Part shown: one piece after another, positions 36,151 to 47,631 of the stretch | How positions within the stretch are numbered: the stretch's first letter is position 1 | Layout: each line of letters starts with the position of its first letter | Assembly: GCF_022808865.1 (NCBI RefSeq) | Contig: NZ_JAKZLB010000003.1 | Span: forward strand, 315,875-379,874 | Length of the DNA stretch: 64,000 nucleotides | Direction of reading: 5' to 3' | Source: Geothrix oryzisoli | GTDB lineage: Bacteria; Acidobacteriota; Holophagae; Holophagales; Holophagaceae | Position numbers and translations under genes: made by a program | Notes under the pieces: generated by a model | The model's input: only the letters and a program-made list of their open reading frames with translations | The model's database searches: none | What the model was told of the DNA's origin: nothing

Positions 36151-36188
36151 AACGAAAAAAGGGTCCCGCATGGGACCCTTTTTTCGTT
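36151..36188. terminator. Strong bidirectional intrinsic terminator
   Basis: A perfect 17-bp stem, 36151-36167 (ending AAAAAAGGGTCCC) with 36172-36188, and GCAT loop. The A6 and T6 tracts give a U-run on either strand, so it ends the small membrane-protein gene on the plus strand and the tRNA-Val/tRNA-Asp transcript on the minus strand. Confidence 0.93.
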
Positions 36189-36189
36189 C

Positions 36190-36266
36190 TGGCGGGGCTG
36201 ACGGGGCTCGAACCCGCGACCTCCGGCGTGACAGGCCGGCACTCTAACCGACTGAGCTACAACCCC
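36190..36266 (-). tRNA. tRNA-Asp (GTC)
   Basis: On the minus strand it folds as a full cloverleaf: acceptor GGGGTTG with CAGCCCC, anticodon stem CCGGC/GCCGG around loop CTGTCAC (anticodon GTC), T-arm GGTTCGAGCC, discriminator G and encoded CCA. Second tRNA of the transcript, directly before the terminator. Confidence 0.97.
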
Positions 36267-36295
36267 TTGCTTTTCCTGCTTTTCACCAGACTAGC

Positions 36296-36371
36296 TGGTG
36301 GGCGATGACGGGCTCGAACCGCCGACATGCTGCGTGTAAGGCAGCTGCTCTACCGACTGAGCTAATCGCCC
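36296..36371 (-). tRNA. tRNA-Val (TAC)
   Basis: Minus-strand cloverleaf: acceptor GGGCGAT with ATCGCCC, anticodon stem GCTGC/GCAGC around CTTACAC (anticodon TAC), T-loop GTTCGAG, discriminator A and encoded CCA. First of two tRNAs in the unit. Confidence 0.97.
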
Positions 36372-36387
36372 GAATCGCCGAACCACG

Positions 36388-36416
36388 ATCCTCACACAGG
36401 ACGCGGGAGGGGTCAA
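36388..36416 (-). promoter_or_regulatory. Probable sigma-70-type promoter for the tRNA-Val/tRNA-Asp unit
   Basis: TTGACC (36416-36411) and GAGGAT (36393-36388) are separated by 17 bases, ending about 17 bases before the tRNA-Val 5' end. The -35 is good and the -10 weak. Confidence 0.45.
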
Positions 36417-36431
36417 GGCCAAAGGTCTGCA

Positions 36432-36460
36432 TTGAGGGTTTCCGGCTGATCTGGTAAGGT
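36432..36460 (+). promoter_or_regulatory. Probable sigma-70-type promoter of the atp operon
   Basis: TTGAGG (36432-36437) and TAAGGT (36455-36460) with a 17-base spacer lie about 100 bases before the first atp gene. A small GGCCGA/TCGGCC hairpin follows in the leader. It is divergent from, and about 15 bases away from, the tRNA promoter. Confidence 0.5.
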
Positions 36461-36566
36461 TTTCAGACTTCCGTGCCAGGGGTTCCCGCGGACCTTTCGC
36501 TGGTGTCGGTGTGACCCTGGCCGATTCTTTCGGCCGTGGCCTTGGGATGTTTCTGGAGGGTGGCCT

Positions 36567-37079
36567 GTGGCGCTGCTGGAACTGGCGAATCTGACGCTCC
36601 GATCACCGGAAGGGGACGGCCCCGTCGCGCGCATCCTGGCTCAGATGCCGGATCCCATGCGTCCCGACCTGCCGGCCATCCTGTTCGTGATCGTGCTGCT
36701 CGTGGTGCTCTACCTCTACCTCCGGGTGGTGTTCTTCAAGCCCATCACGCAGGTCATGAACGATCGGGAGCGCGACCTGAACGCCGGCGGGGACGCCAAG
36801 GCCCAGGCGGCGACCCAGCTGGAGGCCCGGCAGAAGGACTACCAGGGCCGCCTGAAGGACCTCCGCGCCCAGGCCTTCGCCCGCCGCAAGGCCCTGGCGG
36901 ATGCCGCGGGCAAGGACAAGCAGCGGCTGCTGGATGAGGCCCGCGCCAAGGCCCAGGCCGAGCGCCAGGCGGCGGTCGCCTCCCTGCAGTCCCAGCAGGC
37001 CGAGGCCAAGCAGAACCTGCTGGCCCAGGTGGACGCCCTGTCCGAGGCCATGGCCCAGACCCTTCTGAAGCAGGCCTGA
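36567..37079 (+). CDS. atpF': ATP synthase F0 subunit b' (first b-type subunit)
   Basis: 170 residues from GTG 36567, which has GGAGGG at proper spacing; an ATG at 36645 has no ribosome-binding site. One membrane helix (ILFVIVLLVVLYLYLRVVFF) is followed by FKPITQVMNDRERDLNAGGD and a long Ala/Gln/Lys-rich helix, the b-subunit stalk. With the second b subunit it forms the peripheral stator that holds the F1 head still. First gene of atpF'-atpF-H-A-G-D-C. Confidence 0.88.
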   Translation: MALLELANLTLRSPEGDGPVARILAQMPDPMRPDLPAILFVIVLLVVLYLYLRVVFFKPITQVMNDRERDLNAGGDAKAQAATQLEARQKDYQGRLKDLRAQAFARRKALADAAGKDKQRLLDEARAKAQAERQAAVASLQSQQAEAKQNLLAQVDALSEAMAQTLLKQA

Positions 37080-37081
37080 GC

Positions 37082-37815
37082 ATGACGATGCTGACCCAAC
37101 TCTCCCTCGCCGCCGCCCTGGCCCTCAGCCCCCTCGGGCTCGCGGCCCAGGCCCACGACACCCACGAGGCTCCCGCCGCCGAGAAGCACGAGGCCCCGGT
37201 GGCCGGGCATGAAGCCCCGGCCGCGGAGGGCCATGCGCCCGAAGCCCACGGCACGGAAGCGGCCGGCCACGAGGCCCACGGGGGCGCCCACCACGGCCCG
37301 GCCATGAAGCTCTTCGGCAAGGAATACGGCAACCTGGGCGCGTTCGTCGTCCAGCTGCTGAACTTCGCCATCTATGGTGCGGCCCTGTTCTTCCTGCTGA
37401 AGGGCGCGCTGTCCGCCATGTTCAAGTCCCGCAAGGAGGAGCTGGAGACCCTGCTCGCCCAGGCGGAGAAGGACAAGGCCGAGGGCGTGGCCCAGATGAA
37501 GGAGATGGACGCGAAGATGGCCGGGCTGGAAGCCGAGCTGGCGGGCATCCTCGCCAAGGCCGAGACCGACGCCGAGGCCGAAAAGCAGCGTGTGCTGGAG
37601 GCCGCCAAGGCCGAAGCCGCCCAGATCCTGGCGCAGGCCCAGGCCGAGATCGGCTTCCAGAAGCGCCAGGCCGAGCAGGAACTGCGGGCCCTCGTCGCCG
37701 AGCTGGCGGTCGAAGGCGCCGCCAAGCGCCTCGAGGCGAAGCTCCAGGGGCCTGAGGCGGCCCAGGCCGTCGACCGGGCCATCCAGCAGATCGGCCAGCA
37801 GACCGGGGGGATCCA

Positions 37816-37819
<4 letters not shown>
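37082..37819 (+). CDS. atpF: ATP synthase F0 subunit b with signal peptide and His-rich N-terminal extension
   Basis: 245 residues. It begins with a signal-peptide-like MLTQLSLAAALALSPLGLAAQA, then about 50 residues rich in His/Glu/Ala (about ten His, for example HEAPAAEKHEAPVAGHEAP). The usual b-subunit follows: membrane helix LLNFAIYGAALFFLLKGALS, MFKSRKEELETLL and the stalk helix. The extra N-terminus would lie on the periplasmic side. Stator function as for b'. It starts two bases after atpF' and overlaps atpH by four. Confidence 0.88.
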
Positions 37820-39979
<2,160 letters not shown>

Positions 39980-39983
39980 TCCG

Positions 39984-40865
39984 ATGGCCGGTCTCCAGGA
40001 CATTCGCCGCCGCATCCGGTCGGTGAAGAACACCCAGCAGGTCACCAAGGCCATGAAGATGATCTCCGCGGTCAAGCTGCGGAAGTCTCAGGAACGCCTG
40101 GTGGCCCTGCGCCCCTACGCCGGCAAGATGATGGAAGTCGTCCGCCGCGTGGTGAGCCGCATCAAGGGTGATTCCGAGATCCAGCCGGGCCCCGCCGCCC
40201 AGGCCTTCCTGTCCCCCCGCGAGGAGAAGCGCATCCGCGTGGTCCTCGTGGCCTCGGACAAGGGGCTCTGCGGCGGCTTCAACGCCAACGTGCTCAAGGC
40301 CGCCAACGCCTTCGCGGCGGAAACCACCGCTGAGATCGTCCACCTGGATGTGGTGGGCAAGCGCGCGGCCGAGTGGGCGCGCAAGCGCAACCTGACCGCC
40401 GCCGGAGAGTACCTGGGGATTCCCCTCACGGGCTTCCAGCGCGTGGTGACCGAGATCTCGGAAGGCGCCGCCGCCCAGTACCACGCCGGCGAGATCGACG
40501 CGCTCTATGTGATCTACAACTACTTCAACAGCCCCATGTCCCAGACGCCCACCGTGTTCCGGGTCTTCCCCATGGAACTGGACCGGCGCACCGAGGGCCG
40601 CGAGGCCGTCGAGGTGTCCCACCTGCTCGAACCGGATCCCAACGCGGTGCTGGAGACCCTGCTGCCCCGCTTCGTGGAGACGGAACTGCTCCGTAACCTT
40701 CTGGAGAGCAGCGCCTCCGAGCATGGCGCCCGCATGGCGGCCATGGACAAGGCCAGCAACAACGCCGGCGAGATGATCGCCAAGCTGACCCTGACCATGA
40801 ACAAGATCCGCCAGGCCGGCATCACCAACCAGATCATCGAGATCGTGTCCGGAGCAAATGCCTGA
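39984..40865 (+). CDS. atpG: ATP synthase F1 subunit gamma
   Basis: 293 residues. LQDIRRRIRSVKNTQQVTKAMKMISAVKLRK at the start and ITNQIIEIVSGANA at the end are the paired central-shaft helices, and VVLVASDKGLCGGFNANV is the conserved middle motif. It is the rotating shaft that couples proton flow to catalysis. A 119-base gap with palindromes separates it from atpD. Confidence 0.96.
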   Translation: MAGLQDIRRRIRSVKNTQQVTKAMKMISAVKLRKSQERLVALRPYAGKMMEVVRRVVSRIKGDSEIQPGPAAQAFLSPREEKRIRVVLVASDKGLCGGFNANVLKAANAFAAETTAEIVHLDVVGKRAAEWARKRNLTAAGEYLGIPLTGFQRVVTEISEGAAAQYHAGEIDALYVIYNYFNSPMSQTPTVFRVFPMELDRRTEGREAVEVSHLLEPDPNAVLETLLPRFVETELLRNLLESSASEHGARMAAMDKASNNAGEMIAKLTLTMNKIRQAGITNQIIEIVSGANA

Positions 40866-40875
40866 GACCGCGAAT

Positions 40876-40893
40876 TTCGCGAACGTTCGCGAA
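40876..40893. repeat. 18-bp perfect palindrome between atpG and atpD
   Basis: TTCGCGAACGTTCGCGAA is its own reverse complement. Just upstream CGCGAATTTCGCG gives a second, overlapping 13-base dyad. It could be a protein-binding site or an mRNA stem-loop marking a processing point between atpG and atpD. The rest of the 119-base gap shows nothing else. Confidence 0.8.
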
Positions 40894-40909
40894 TGAAACG
40901 GCCCTTTGA

Positions 40910-42406
<1,497 letters not shown>

Positions 42407-42468
42407 TTCTGTCTTTCTCCAACTCGGAATCCGCGCGAGCGGATTCCGAGCCTTGAAAAGAGCTTGCC

Positions 42469-42891
42469 ATGTCTCAATCCATCAAACTGGAAGTGGTGAC
42501 GCCGGAGCGGCCGGTCTTCTCGGCCGAAGTCTCCGAGGTGCAGTTCCCCACGGCCGCCCGCGGCTACTACGGCATCCTGCCGGGCCACACGCCCCTGATG
42601 ACGGAAGTGGGTGACGGCCTGCTCTACTATGTCCAGGACGGGCAGAAGCACTGGCTGACGGTCTTCGGCGGCTTCGCCGAGGTGGGTCCGGACCGGGTCA
42701 CGATCCTGGCCCGGGAAAGCGAAACCGTGGACATGATCGACTTGGAGCGGGTCGAGGCCGATCGCCAGCGGGCCCTCAAGCTCCTGAAGGAGGCCCACAC
42801 GGAGCATGATCTGGCCAGCGCCCAGGCGGCTCTGGATGCCAGCCTCATCCGCCTCCAGGCCGCCGGTCATCCGGCGGGTCACGGCTTCTGA
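42469..42891 (+). CDS. atpC: ATP synthase F1 subunit epsilon
   Basis: 140 residues. LEVVTPERPVFSAEVSEVQFPTAARGYYGILPGHTPL is the epsilon beta-sandwich signature. The C-terminal helical part (residues 90-135, VEADRQRALKLLKEA and onward) is present and could inhibit ATP hydrolysis. Last atp gene; a hairpin terminator follows. Confidence 0.95.
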   Translation: MSQSIKLEVVTPERPVFSAEVSEVQFPTAARGYYGILPGHTPLMTEVGDGLLYYVQDGQKHWLTVFGGFAEVGPDRVTILARESETVDMIDLERVEADRQRALKLLKEAHTEHDLASAQAALDASLIRLQAAGHPAGHGF

Positions 42892-42921
42892 CCTTCCCGT
42901 TCCTCTCGTACCGCCTTCCCG

Positions 42922-42963
42922 CCCGACCTCATGGACCCGCCTCGGGGGGCCGATGAGGTCGGG
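42922..42963 (+). terminator. Terminator-like hairpin after atpC
   Basis: An 11-bp perfect stem, CCCGACCTCAT (42922-42932) with ATGAGGTCGGG (42953-42963), has an inner GC-rich loop. Only a weak GTTT follows, so termination may be partial and the HPt gene could still be read from the atp promoter. Confidence 0.6.
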
Positions 42964-42987
42964 TGAAGACTGTTTGATGGAGGGGCC

Positions 42988-43350
42988 TTGCCCGGCGACC
43001 CGCTTCCTGTGATCGATCCCCAGCCCCTCCGGGACCTCCTGGACATGGGGGCGGAACCGGGCCTGGTGGGAGAACTGATCGGGCTGCTCGAGGGGGACGT
43101 TCCCGTCCGGCTGGCTTTCCTGCGGACGGCCCTGGCGGCCTCGGACCGGGAGGCGGCCCTGCCGCAGGCCCACCAGCTGAAGGGCGCCCTGGGCACCATG
43201 GGGCTTCAGCGGTTCGCGGGCCTGGTCCAGCAGCTGGAGGGGCTCCTCCGGGAGGCGCAGTGGGAGGAGGCGCGCCGCCTCCTCGACACCTTCCCCGTGG
43301 CCTATGAGGAGGCCCTGGCTGCGCTCCGCTCAACCTTCCCGGAAGCCTGA
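42988..43350 (+). CDS. HPt (histidine phosphotransfer) domain protein
   Basis: 120 residues, all helical. AHQLKGALGTMGLQRFAGLVQQLE is the HPt motif, with phospho-acceptor His62. It would relay phosphate between receiver domains of a multistep phosphorelay. The start is TTG 42988 with GGAGGGG just upstream; no ATG occurs before the first helix. It follows the atp operon with no kinase or regulator beside it, so partners are elsewhere, possibly including the lone receiver at 22 kb. Confidence 0.82.
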   Translation: MPGDPLPVIDPQPLRDLLDMGAEPGLVGELIGLLEGDVPVRLAFLRTALAASDREAALPQAHQLKGALGTMGLQRFAGLVQQLEGLLREAQWEEARRLLDTFPVAYEEALAALRSTFPEA

Positions 43351-43355
43351 AGGCG

Positions 43356-44117
43356 TCACCAGGCCAGCCGCTCGTCCTGCGCCAGCAGGCTGATCCGCGG
43401 GTCACCCAGGGCCTGCAGCTGGGGCAGCATGGTGGCCTTGTCGCCAGGGGTGAGGTGGTAGACCCGCACCGGCACGTCGCGGCGGAGTTTCTTCAGTTCG
43501 GCGCCGAGGGCGGCGGGGGTGAGGTGCTTGGAGGCCTCGGCCAGCCAAGCCTGCTCGTTGGGAAAGCTGGCCTCGGTGATGACGATCCGCAGGTTGGGCG
43601 TGGCATTGGCCACCTCCCAGATCTGATCGGTCTCGGCGGTGTCGCTGGTGAAGATGAAGGCGTCCTTGCCGTCATCCACCTTGTAGCCCACGCAGGGCAC
43701 CAGGTGGTTCACCCGGATGGGCGTGATGTGGAGGCCGCAGACATGATAGGTGCGCCCGGGTTCGATCTCGGTGTACCGGATGGTGGGATCGTTGGGGCTG
43801 GGGATGACGCTGAAGTCGGGCCAGAGCTCGTCATTGAAGAGGTGCCGGCGCAGCGCATCGAGGGTCTCGGGCAGGGCGTGGATCTCCACCGCTTCGTGGG
43901 TGTGCCCGAAGATGTTCTTGGTGAAGAAGGGCAGCGTGCAGATGTGGTCCAGGTGCGAGTGGCTGAGGAACACATGCTGGATCTGCACCTGCTCCTCGAC
44001 CGCCAGGGCAGCCGTGATGGAGCCGGCGTCGATGGCCACGCAGCCGTTCACGAGCAGCCCCGTCAGGCGCTCGCCTTCGGCCTCCCCGCCGCTGCAGCCC
44101 AGGACCCGGAGTTCCAT
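43356..44117 (-). CDS. MBL-fold hydrolase, class II 3',5'-cyclic-nucleotide phosphodiesterase-like
   Basis: 253 residues. The metallo-beta-lactamase-fold motif SHSHLDHIC binds zinc, with further ligands in VNHLVPCVGY and FTSDTAETDQI. GLLVNGCVAIDAGSITAAL at the N-terminus and HVFLSHSHLDHI are typical of class II (PDE1/CpdP-like) cyclic phosphodiesterases. It may degrade cAMP or a related nucleotide; other MBL activities cannot be excluded. It converges on the HPt gene with a five-base gap. Confidence 0.78.
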   Translation of the reverse strand: MELRVLGCSGGEAEGERLTGLLVNGCVAIDAGSITAALAVEEQVQIQHVFLSHSHLDHICTLPFFTKNIFGHTHEAVEIHALPETLDALRRHLFNDELWPDFSVIPSPNDPTIRYTEIEPGRTYHVCGLHITPIRVNHLVPCVGYKVDDGKDAFIFTSDTAETDQIWEVANATPNLRIVITEASFPNEQAWLAEASKHLTPAALGAELKKLRRDVPVRVYHLTPGDKATMLPQLQALGDPRISLLAQDERLAW

Positions 44118-44150
44118 CGCCCCTCGGTGAATGAGCCTTCATCATACGGA

Positions 44151-44176
44151 AAAGGGACACCCGGAGGTGTCCCTTT
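44151..44176. terminator. Bidirectional intrinsic terminator
   Basis: AAAGGGACACC (44151-44161) pairs perfectly with GGTGTCCCTTT (44166-44176), loop CGGA. Its minus-strand U-tract ends the small barrel gene that stops at 44196. Confidence 0.85.
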
Positions 44177-44195
44177 CACGCATGGCCATGGGGAT

Positions 44196-44735
44196 CTAGA
44201 AGCGGATGCCGCCGTAGACGCCGATCTGCAGCTTGGGCCCAAGCTCTTCATCGGTGAGTGGAACTGCTACCTCGAGGCCGATGAAGGGCTTCACGATGGG
44301 TGTGGGGAAGGCGTAGCCTGCGTTCACACGGGCCCAGGGACGGCTGTAGGTGTGGGAGGAGGAATAGACGTTGGTGATCGTGCGTGTCTCGAAGCGGTAA
44401 TCCACCCCCGCACCGAAGGCGACCAGGGCCTTGAAGTTGAACATGGCCCCGACGGCCCAGTATTCATTTCCCAGTTTGGTGGGGACCAGGAAACCATTGG
44501 GCTTGAGCTCCGTTTCGGCCTTCGGCTGGTAGGCGGCCGTGACCTGGAACAGAGCCGGGCCGAAATCAATCAGGGAGTAGCCGGCCCGCGCGGCGACGAC
44601 CGTTTTGTCCTCGGCCTCGACTTTGGGGACGGTGTCCCGGGACTGGTAGGTCTGCCGGGAGACATTGAGGCCCAACTCGAAGCTCTGGGCCGCAAGAGGC
44701 GCCACGAGGAGCAGGGGCAGGACAAGCTTCTTCAT
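44196..44735 (-). CDS. Small outer-membrane beta-barrel protein, paralogue 1
   Basis: 179 residues. A signal peptide (MKKLVLPLLLVAPLAAQ) is followed by alternating amphipathic strands ending in LQIGVYGGIRF, with a C-terminal Phe as needed for barrel assembly. EYWAVGAMFNFKALVAFGAGVDYRFET, PWARVNAGYAFPTPIVKPFIGLEVA and the C-terminus match the adjacent gene, so the two arose by tandem duplication. Function unknown. Confidence 0.82.
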   Translation of the reverse strand: MKKLVLPLLLVAPLAAQSFELGLNVSRQTYQSRDTVPKVEAEDKTVVAARAGYSLIDFGPALFQVTAAYQPKAETELKPNGFLVPTKLGNEYWAVGAMFNFKALVAFGAGVDYRFETRTITNVYSSSHTYSRPWARVNAGYAFPTPIVKPFIGLEVAVPLTDEELGPKLQIGVYGGIRF

Positions 44736-44822
44736 GGTCAGGCTCCAGGGGGAGAGGCGGGTAAACTTTACCCTATCCTCCTGGAACGGGGGCGTCGAGG
44801 TCCTATTTCGGACCCGCAAACG

Positions 44823-44847
44823 AAAGGGATCCCGTTCAAGGGATCCC
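44823..44847 (-). terminator. Minus-strand terminator between the two barrel paralogues
   Basis: GGGATCCC (44826-44833) repeats at 44840-44847 and, being self-complementary, forms an 8-bp stem with a six-base loop. A short TTT follows on the minus strand. It separates the two barrel genes. Confidence 0.6.
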
Positions 44848-44873
44848 AGTGAAGCGAGGGTCTTCCAGGGGCA

Positions 44874-45470
44874 TCAGAAGCGGATGCCGCCGTAGATCCC
44901 GATCTGCACCTGGGGGGCCAAGGCCTCGCTCAGGTCCTTGTAGGTGCCCGTGGCGTCCTTCTTGGTGAGGGGCGCGGCCACCTCCAAGGCGAAGAACGGG
45001 CTCACGATGGGCGTCGGGATGCTGAAGCCCACGTTGATCCGGGCCCAGGGGCGGCCCAGGGTGCTGTCGGTGTTGGTGCCGCTGGAGGGCCGGAAGGTGA
45101 GGCTCTCCGTGCGGTACTCCACACCGGCGCCCACGTTCACGAAGAGCTTCCAGTTCACCATGGCGCCTACGGCCCAGTACTGGTTCTCCAACTCGCCGTA
45201 CTTGGTGCCGCCATAGGTGAGGTCGCCGGTGGTCTTGTTGTGCCAGGTGGCGTTCAGCTGAAGGGCGGCCACTTTCAGGTCCACCACATCGAAGCCACCC
45301 CGGAGGGCGAAGCCCGTGGGGCTTACAGCATCATACTTCTGGCCGGTACCGAAGGAGGCCGCCTGGGCCTTGCCGACCTGCTTGTCCACGAGCACACCAA
45401 GTTCGCCGGCAGCAGCTGGTAAAGCGGTCAGCGCGGTCAGCGCCGAGAGAAAGAGCAGTCGCCTGCGCAT
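44874..45470 (-). CDS. Small outer-membrane beta-barrel protein, paralogue 2
   Basis: 198 residues. The signal peptide is MRRRLLFLSALTALTALPAAA. It shares NQYWAVGAMVNWKLFVNVGAGVEYRTE, PWARINVGFSIPTPIVSPFFALEVAAPLT and the terminal QIGIYGGIRF with the next gene downstream. Likely an eight-stranded outer-membrane barrel. No known family assigned. Its own terminator follows, so each copy is probably expressed separately. Confidence 0.82.
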   Translation of the reverse strand: MRRRLLFLSALTALTALPAAAGELGVLVDKQVGKAQAASFGTGQKYDAVSPTGFALRGGFDVVDLKVAALQLNATWHNKTTGDLTYGGTKYGELENQYWAVGAMVNWKLFVNVGAGVEYRTESLTFRPSSGTNTDSTLGRPWARINVGFSIPTPIVSPFFALEVAAPLTKKDATGTYKDLSEALAPQVQIGIYGGIRF

Positions 45471-45562
45471 GTGGTCCCCCGATTCGGCAGATAGGGCATC
45501 ATCGGGCCTGAATCAGGTGCGGTCAACCTCCAACGGTGCAGTGGTTTTGTTAACCTCAGGTC

Positions 45563-46606
45563 ATGCGGGCCCACCTTCGCTTCCTGATCCTGGACGGCTT
45601 CGACCCCGACACGGGCGAGCTGGCCCTGCGGGTCGCCTTCCAATCGGGTCCCGAACCGGGCCTGGACCTGATCCGCCTGCGCCTCCACCTGGGGAGGGCG
45701 GGCAGCCCGCTGGAGCCCCTCAGCCGCCAGCTGCGGACGCACGTGCAGATGCCCGTGCCGCCCCTCTGGGAGCATGGCCTCCGCACCATCATCCATGCCA
45801 TCGAGGAGGAACTGGCCGAATCGGAGGGCCGCAACCCTCTCCGCTACCTGTGGGTGAAGACCCAGCTGCTTCACCCGGCCGAGGCGGCGCGCTCCACGCC
45901 GAACCACCCCGTGGCGCGACAGGTGGAGATCCTGCGGGACTGGGCGAACCGGCTGGATCAGGAGGGCCAGACCCTCCGCGCCGCCGAGGTCCTGGATCGT
46001 CTGCTCCTCCTGGCCCCCAAGGACGTGGCCAGCCTCGCCTACCTGGCCGGCTTCTTCCGGGCCCAGGGCATGGCCGAGGAGATGGCCGCGGTGGCCGAGC
46101 GCTGGACCCGGGCCGAGCCCGGCCGGATCGAGGCGCAGCTGCGCCTGGGCGAGGCGCTCCTCCGCCTGGGCCGGGCACGGGAGGCCCGGGCCGCCTTCGA
46201 GGCGGTGCTCAAGGCCCAGCCCGTCCACCTCCTGGCCCACCTCGGCATGGCCCAGGCCCTGGGGATGCTGGGGGGGAACCCGTTCCCCCACCTGGATGCC
46301 GCCCAGGAACTGGATCCCGCCGCCGCCGCCTCGGTCCTGCGGGAGACCTTCGACTACCGGCTGCTGGAGCCGCCGGCCGGGGACCGGGTCCACCCTCTGG
46401 ACGCCCTGCCGCCCCTCCTCGGCGTGTCCGGCGCCGAGGTCCAGGATTTCCTCCAGTTCCTGGGCCTGCCCCTCACGGGGCCGGAGGGCACCGTCCGCGA
46501 ATCGGAGCTCGCCCGGTGGGCCGGAGTGATGAACCGGTACGCCCTGCTGCCGGGGGGGCTCAACTGGTCCGCCCCCACCCCCAGGCGCCTGCCGGATCTG
46601 GTCTAG
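45563..46606 (+). CDS. TPR-repeat protein
   Basis: 347 residues, no signal peptide. The N-terminal 120 residues are a beta/alpha region of unknown type (LRFLILDGFDPDTGELALRVAF). TPR-like helices occupy about 125-250 (RAAEVLDRLLLLAPKDVASLAYLAGFFRAQG, IEAQLRLGEALLRLGRAREARAAFEAVL). The C-terminal part has no recognisable motif. Probably a cytoplasmic protein-interaction scaffold. A heptanucleotide repeat starts at its stop codon. Confidence 0.75.
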   Translation: MRAHLRFLILDGFDPDTGELALRVAFQSGPEPGLDLIRLRLHLGRAGSPLEPLSRQLRTHVQMPVPPLWEHGLRTIIHAIEEELAESEGRNPLRYLWVKTQLLHPAEAARSTPNHPVARQVEILRDWANRLDQEGQTLRAAEVLDRLLLLAPKDVASLAYLAGFFRAQGMAEEMAAVAERWTRAEPGRIEAQLRLGEALLRLGRAREARAAFEAVLKAQPVHLLAHLGMAQALGMLGGNPFPHLDAAQELDPAAAASVLRETFDYRLLEPPAGDRVHPLDALPPLLGVSGAEVQDFLQFLGLPLTGPEGTVRESELARWAGVMNRYALLPGGLNWSAPTPRRLPDLV

Positions 46607-46655
46607 GGCTATCGGCTATCAGCTGTCAGCTATCAGCTATCAGCTATCGGCTGTC
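46607..46655. repeat. Heptanucleotide tandem repeat, seven copies
   Basis: Seven contiguous copies of the unit RGCTRTC (GGCTATC, AGCTGTC, AGCTATC and variants) fill 49 bases between the TPR gene and purC. The same unit occurs at 52738-52822. Confidence 0.92.
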
Positions 46656-46708
46656 AGTGACTGACCGATGACGGGCGACCGCTAAGATGGATCGATTCCG
46701 GAGGCCCC

Positions 46709-47587
46709 ATGTCCGTCCTGCTCAGCACCGATCTCCCCTTTCCCGTCTTCCGCCGGGGCAAGGTCCGGGATGTGTATGACCTGGGCAAGCAGCTGCTCAT
46801 CGTGGCCACGGACCGCATCAGCGCCTTCGACTGCGTGATGCCCGAGGGGATTCCGGACAAGGGGCGCATCCTCACTGCGGTGGCGGCCTACTGGTTTGAG
46901 GCCACCGAGGACCTGGTGCCCAACCACTTCCGCGGCAACCCCACCTGGCCGGCGGCCCTGGAACCCTACCGCGAGGCCCTGGCCGGCCGCGCCGTGGTCG
47001 TGGAGAAGACCCGCCCCATGCCGGTGGAGTGCGTGGTGCGCGGCTACCTGGCGGGCAGCGGCTGGAAGGAATACCAGAGCGGCCAGTCTGTCTGCGGCGT
47101 GCCGCTGCCGGCGGGGTTGCGCCTGGCGGATCGCCTGCCCGAGCCCATCTTCACGCCCGCCACCAAGGAGGACGAAGGGCACGACGAGAACATCAGCTTC
47201 GAGCGCATGGCCGAGATCGTGGGCGCGGATCTGGCGGCTCGGCTGCGGGACCTGAGCCTGGCCCTCTACCGGCGCGGGGCGGAACTGGCCGCCCAGCGGG
47301 GGATCCTGCTGGCGGACACCAAGTTCGAGTTCGGCCTGAGCGATGCCGGCGAGCTGATCCTCATCGACGAGGCCCTCACGCCGGACAGCAGCCGCTACTG
47401 GCTGGCGGACAGCTGGGCGCCCGGGAAGAACCCCCCGAGCCTGGACAAGCAGTTCCTCCGCGATTACCTCGAGACCCTCCAGAGTTGGGACAAGCAGCCT
47501 CCTGCGCCCCACCTGCCGGCCGAGATCATCGAAGGCATCCGGGCCCGGTATCTGGACCTGGCGGCCCGCTTCGGCGTGCAGATCTGA
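46709..47587 (+). CDS. purC: Phosphoribosylaminoimidazole-succinocarboxamide synthase
   Basis: 292 residues. FPVFRRGKVRDVYDLGKQLLIVATDRISAFDCVMPEGIPDKG is the SAICAR synthetase start, ECVVRGYLAGSGWKEY and LADTKFEFGL are conserved ATP/substrate segments, and LIDEALTPDSSRYW completes the site. The long form (about 290-300 residues) resembles yeast Ade1 rather than the 237-residue E. coli PurC. It joins aspartate to CAIR in purine synthesis. Stands alone, flanked by a repeat and a terminator hairpin. Confidence 0.95.
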   Translation: MSVLLSTDLPFPVFRRGKVRDVYDLGKQLLIVATDRISAFDCVMPEGIPDKGRILTAVAAYWFEATEDLVPNHFRGNPTWPAALEPYREALAGRAVVVEKTRPMPVECVVRGYLAGSGWKEYQSGQSVCGVPLPAGLRLADRLPEPIFTPATKEDEGHDENISFERMAEIVGADLAARLRDLSLALYRRGAELAAQRGILLADTKFEFGLSDAGELILIDEALTPDSSRYWLADSWAPGKNPPSLDKQFLRDYLETLQSWDKQPPAPHLPAEIIEGIRARYLDLAARFGVQI

Positions 47588-47605
47588 CCGCTGCCTTCGT
47601 TCCGG

Positions 47606-47631
47606 CCTGAGCGCGCGCTCGCGCGCTCAGG
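47606..47631. terminator. Hairpin between convergent purC and the M16-like gene
   Basis: A 12-bp perfect stem (CCTGAGCGCGCG with CGCGCGCTCAGG) with a two-base loop. It overlaps the last codons of the minus-strand gene. No T-tract, so this is a strong hairpin rather than a classical terminator. Confidence 0.55.
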
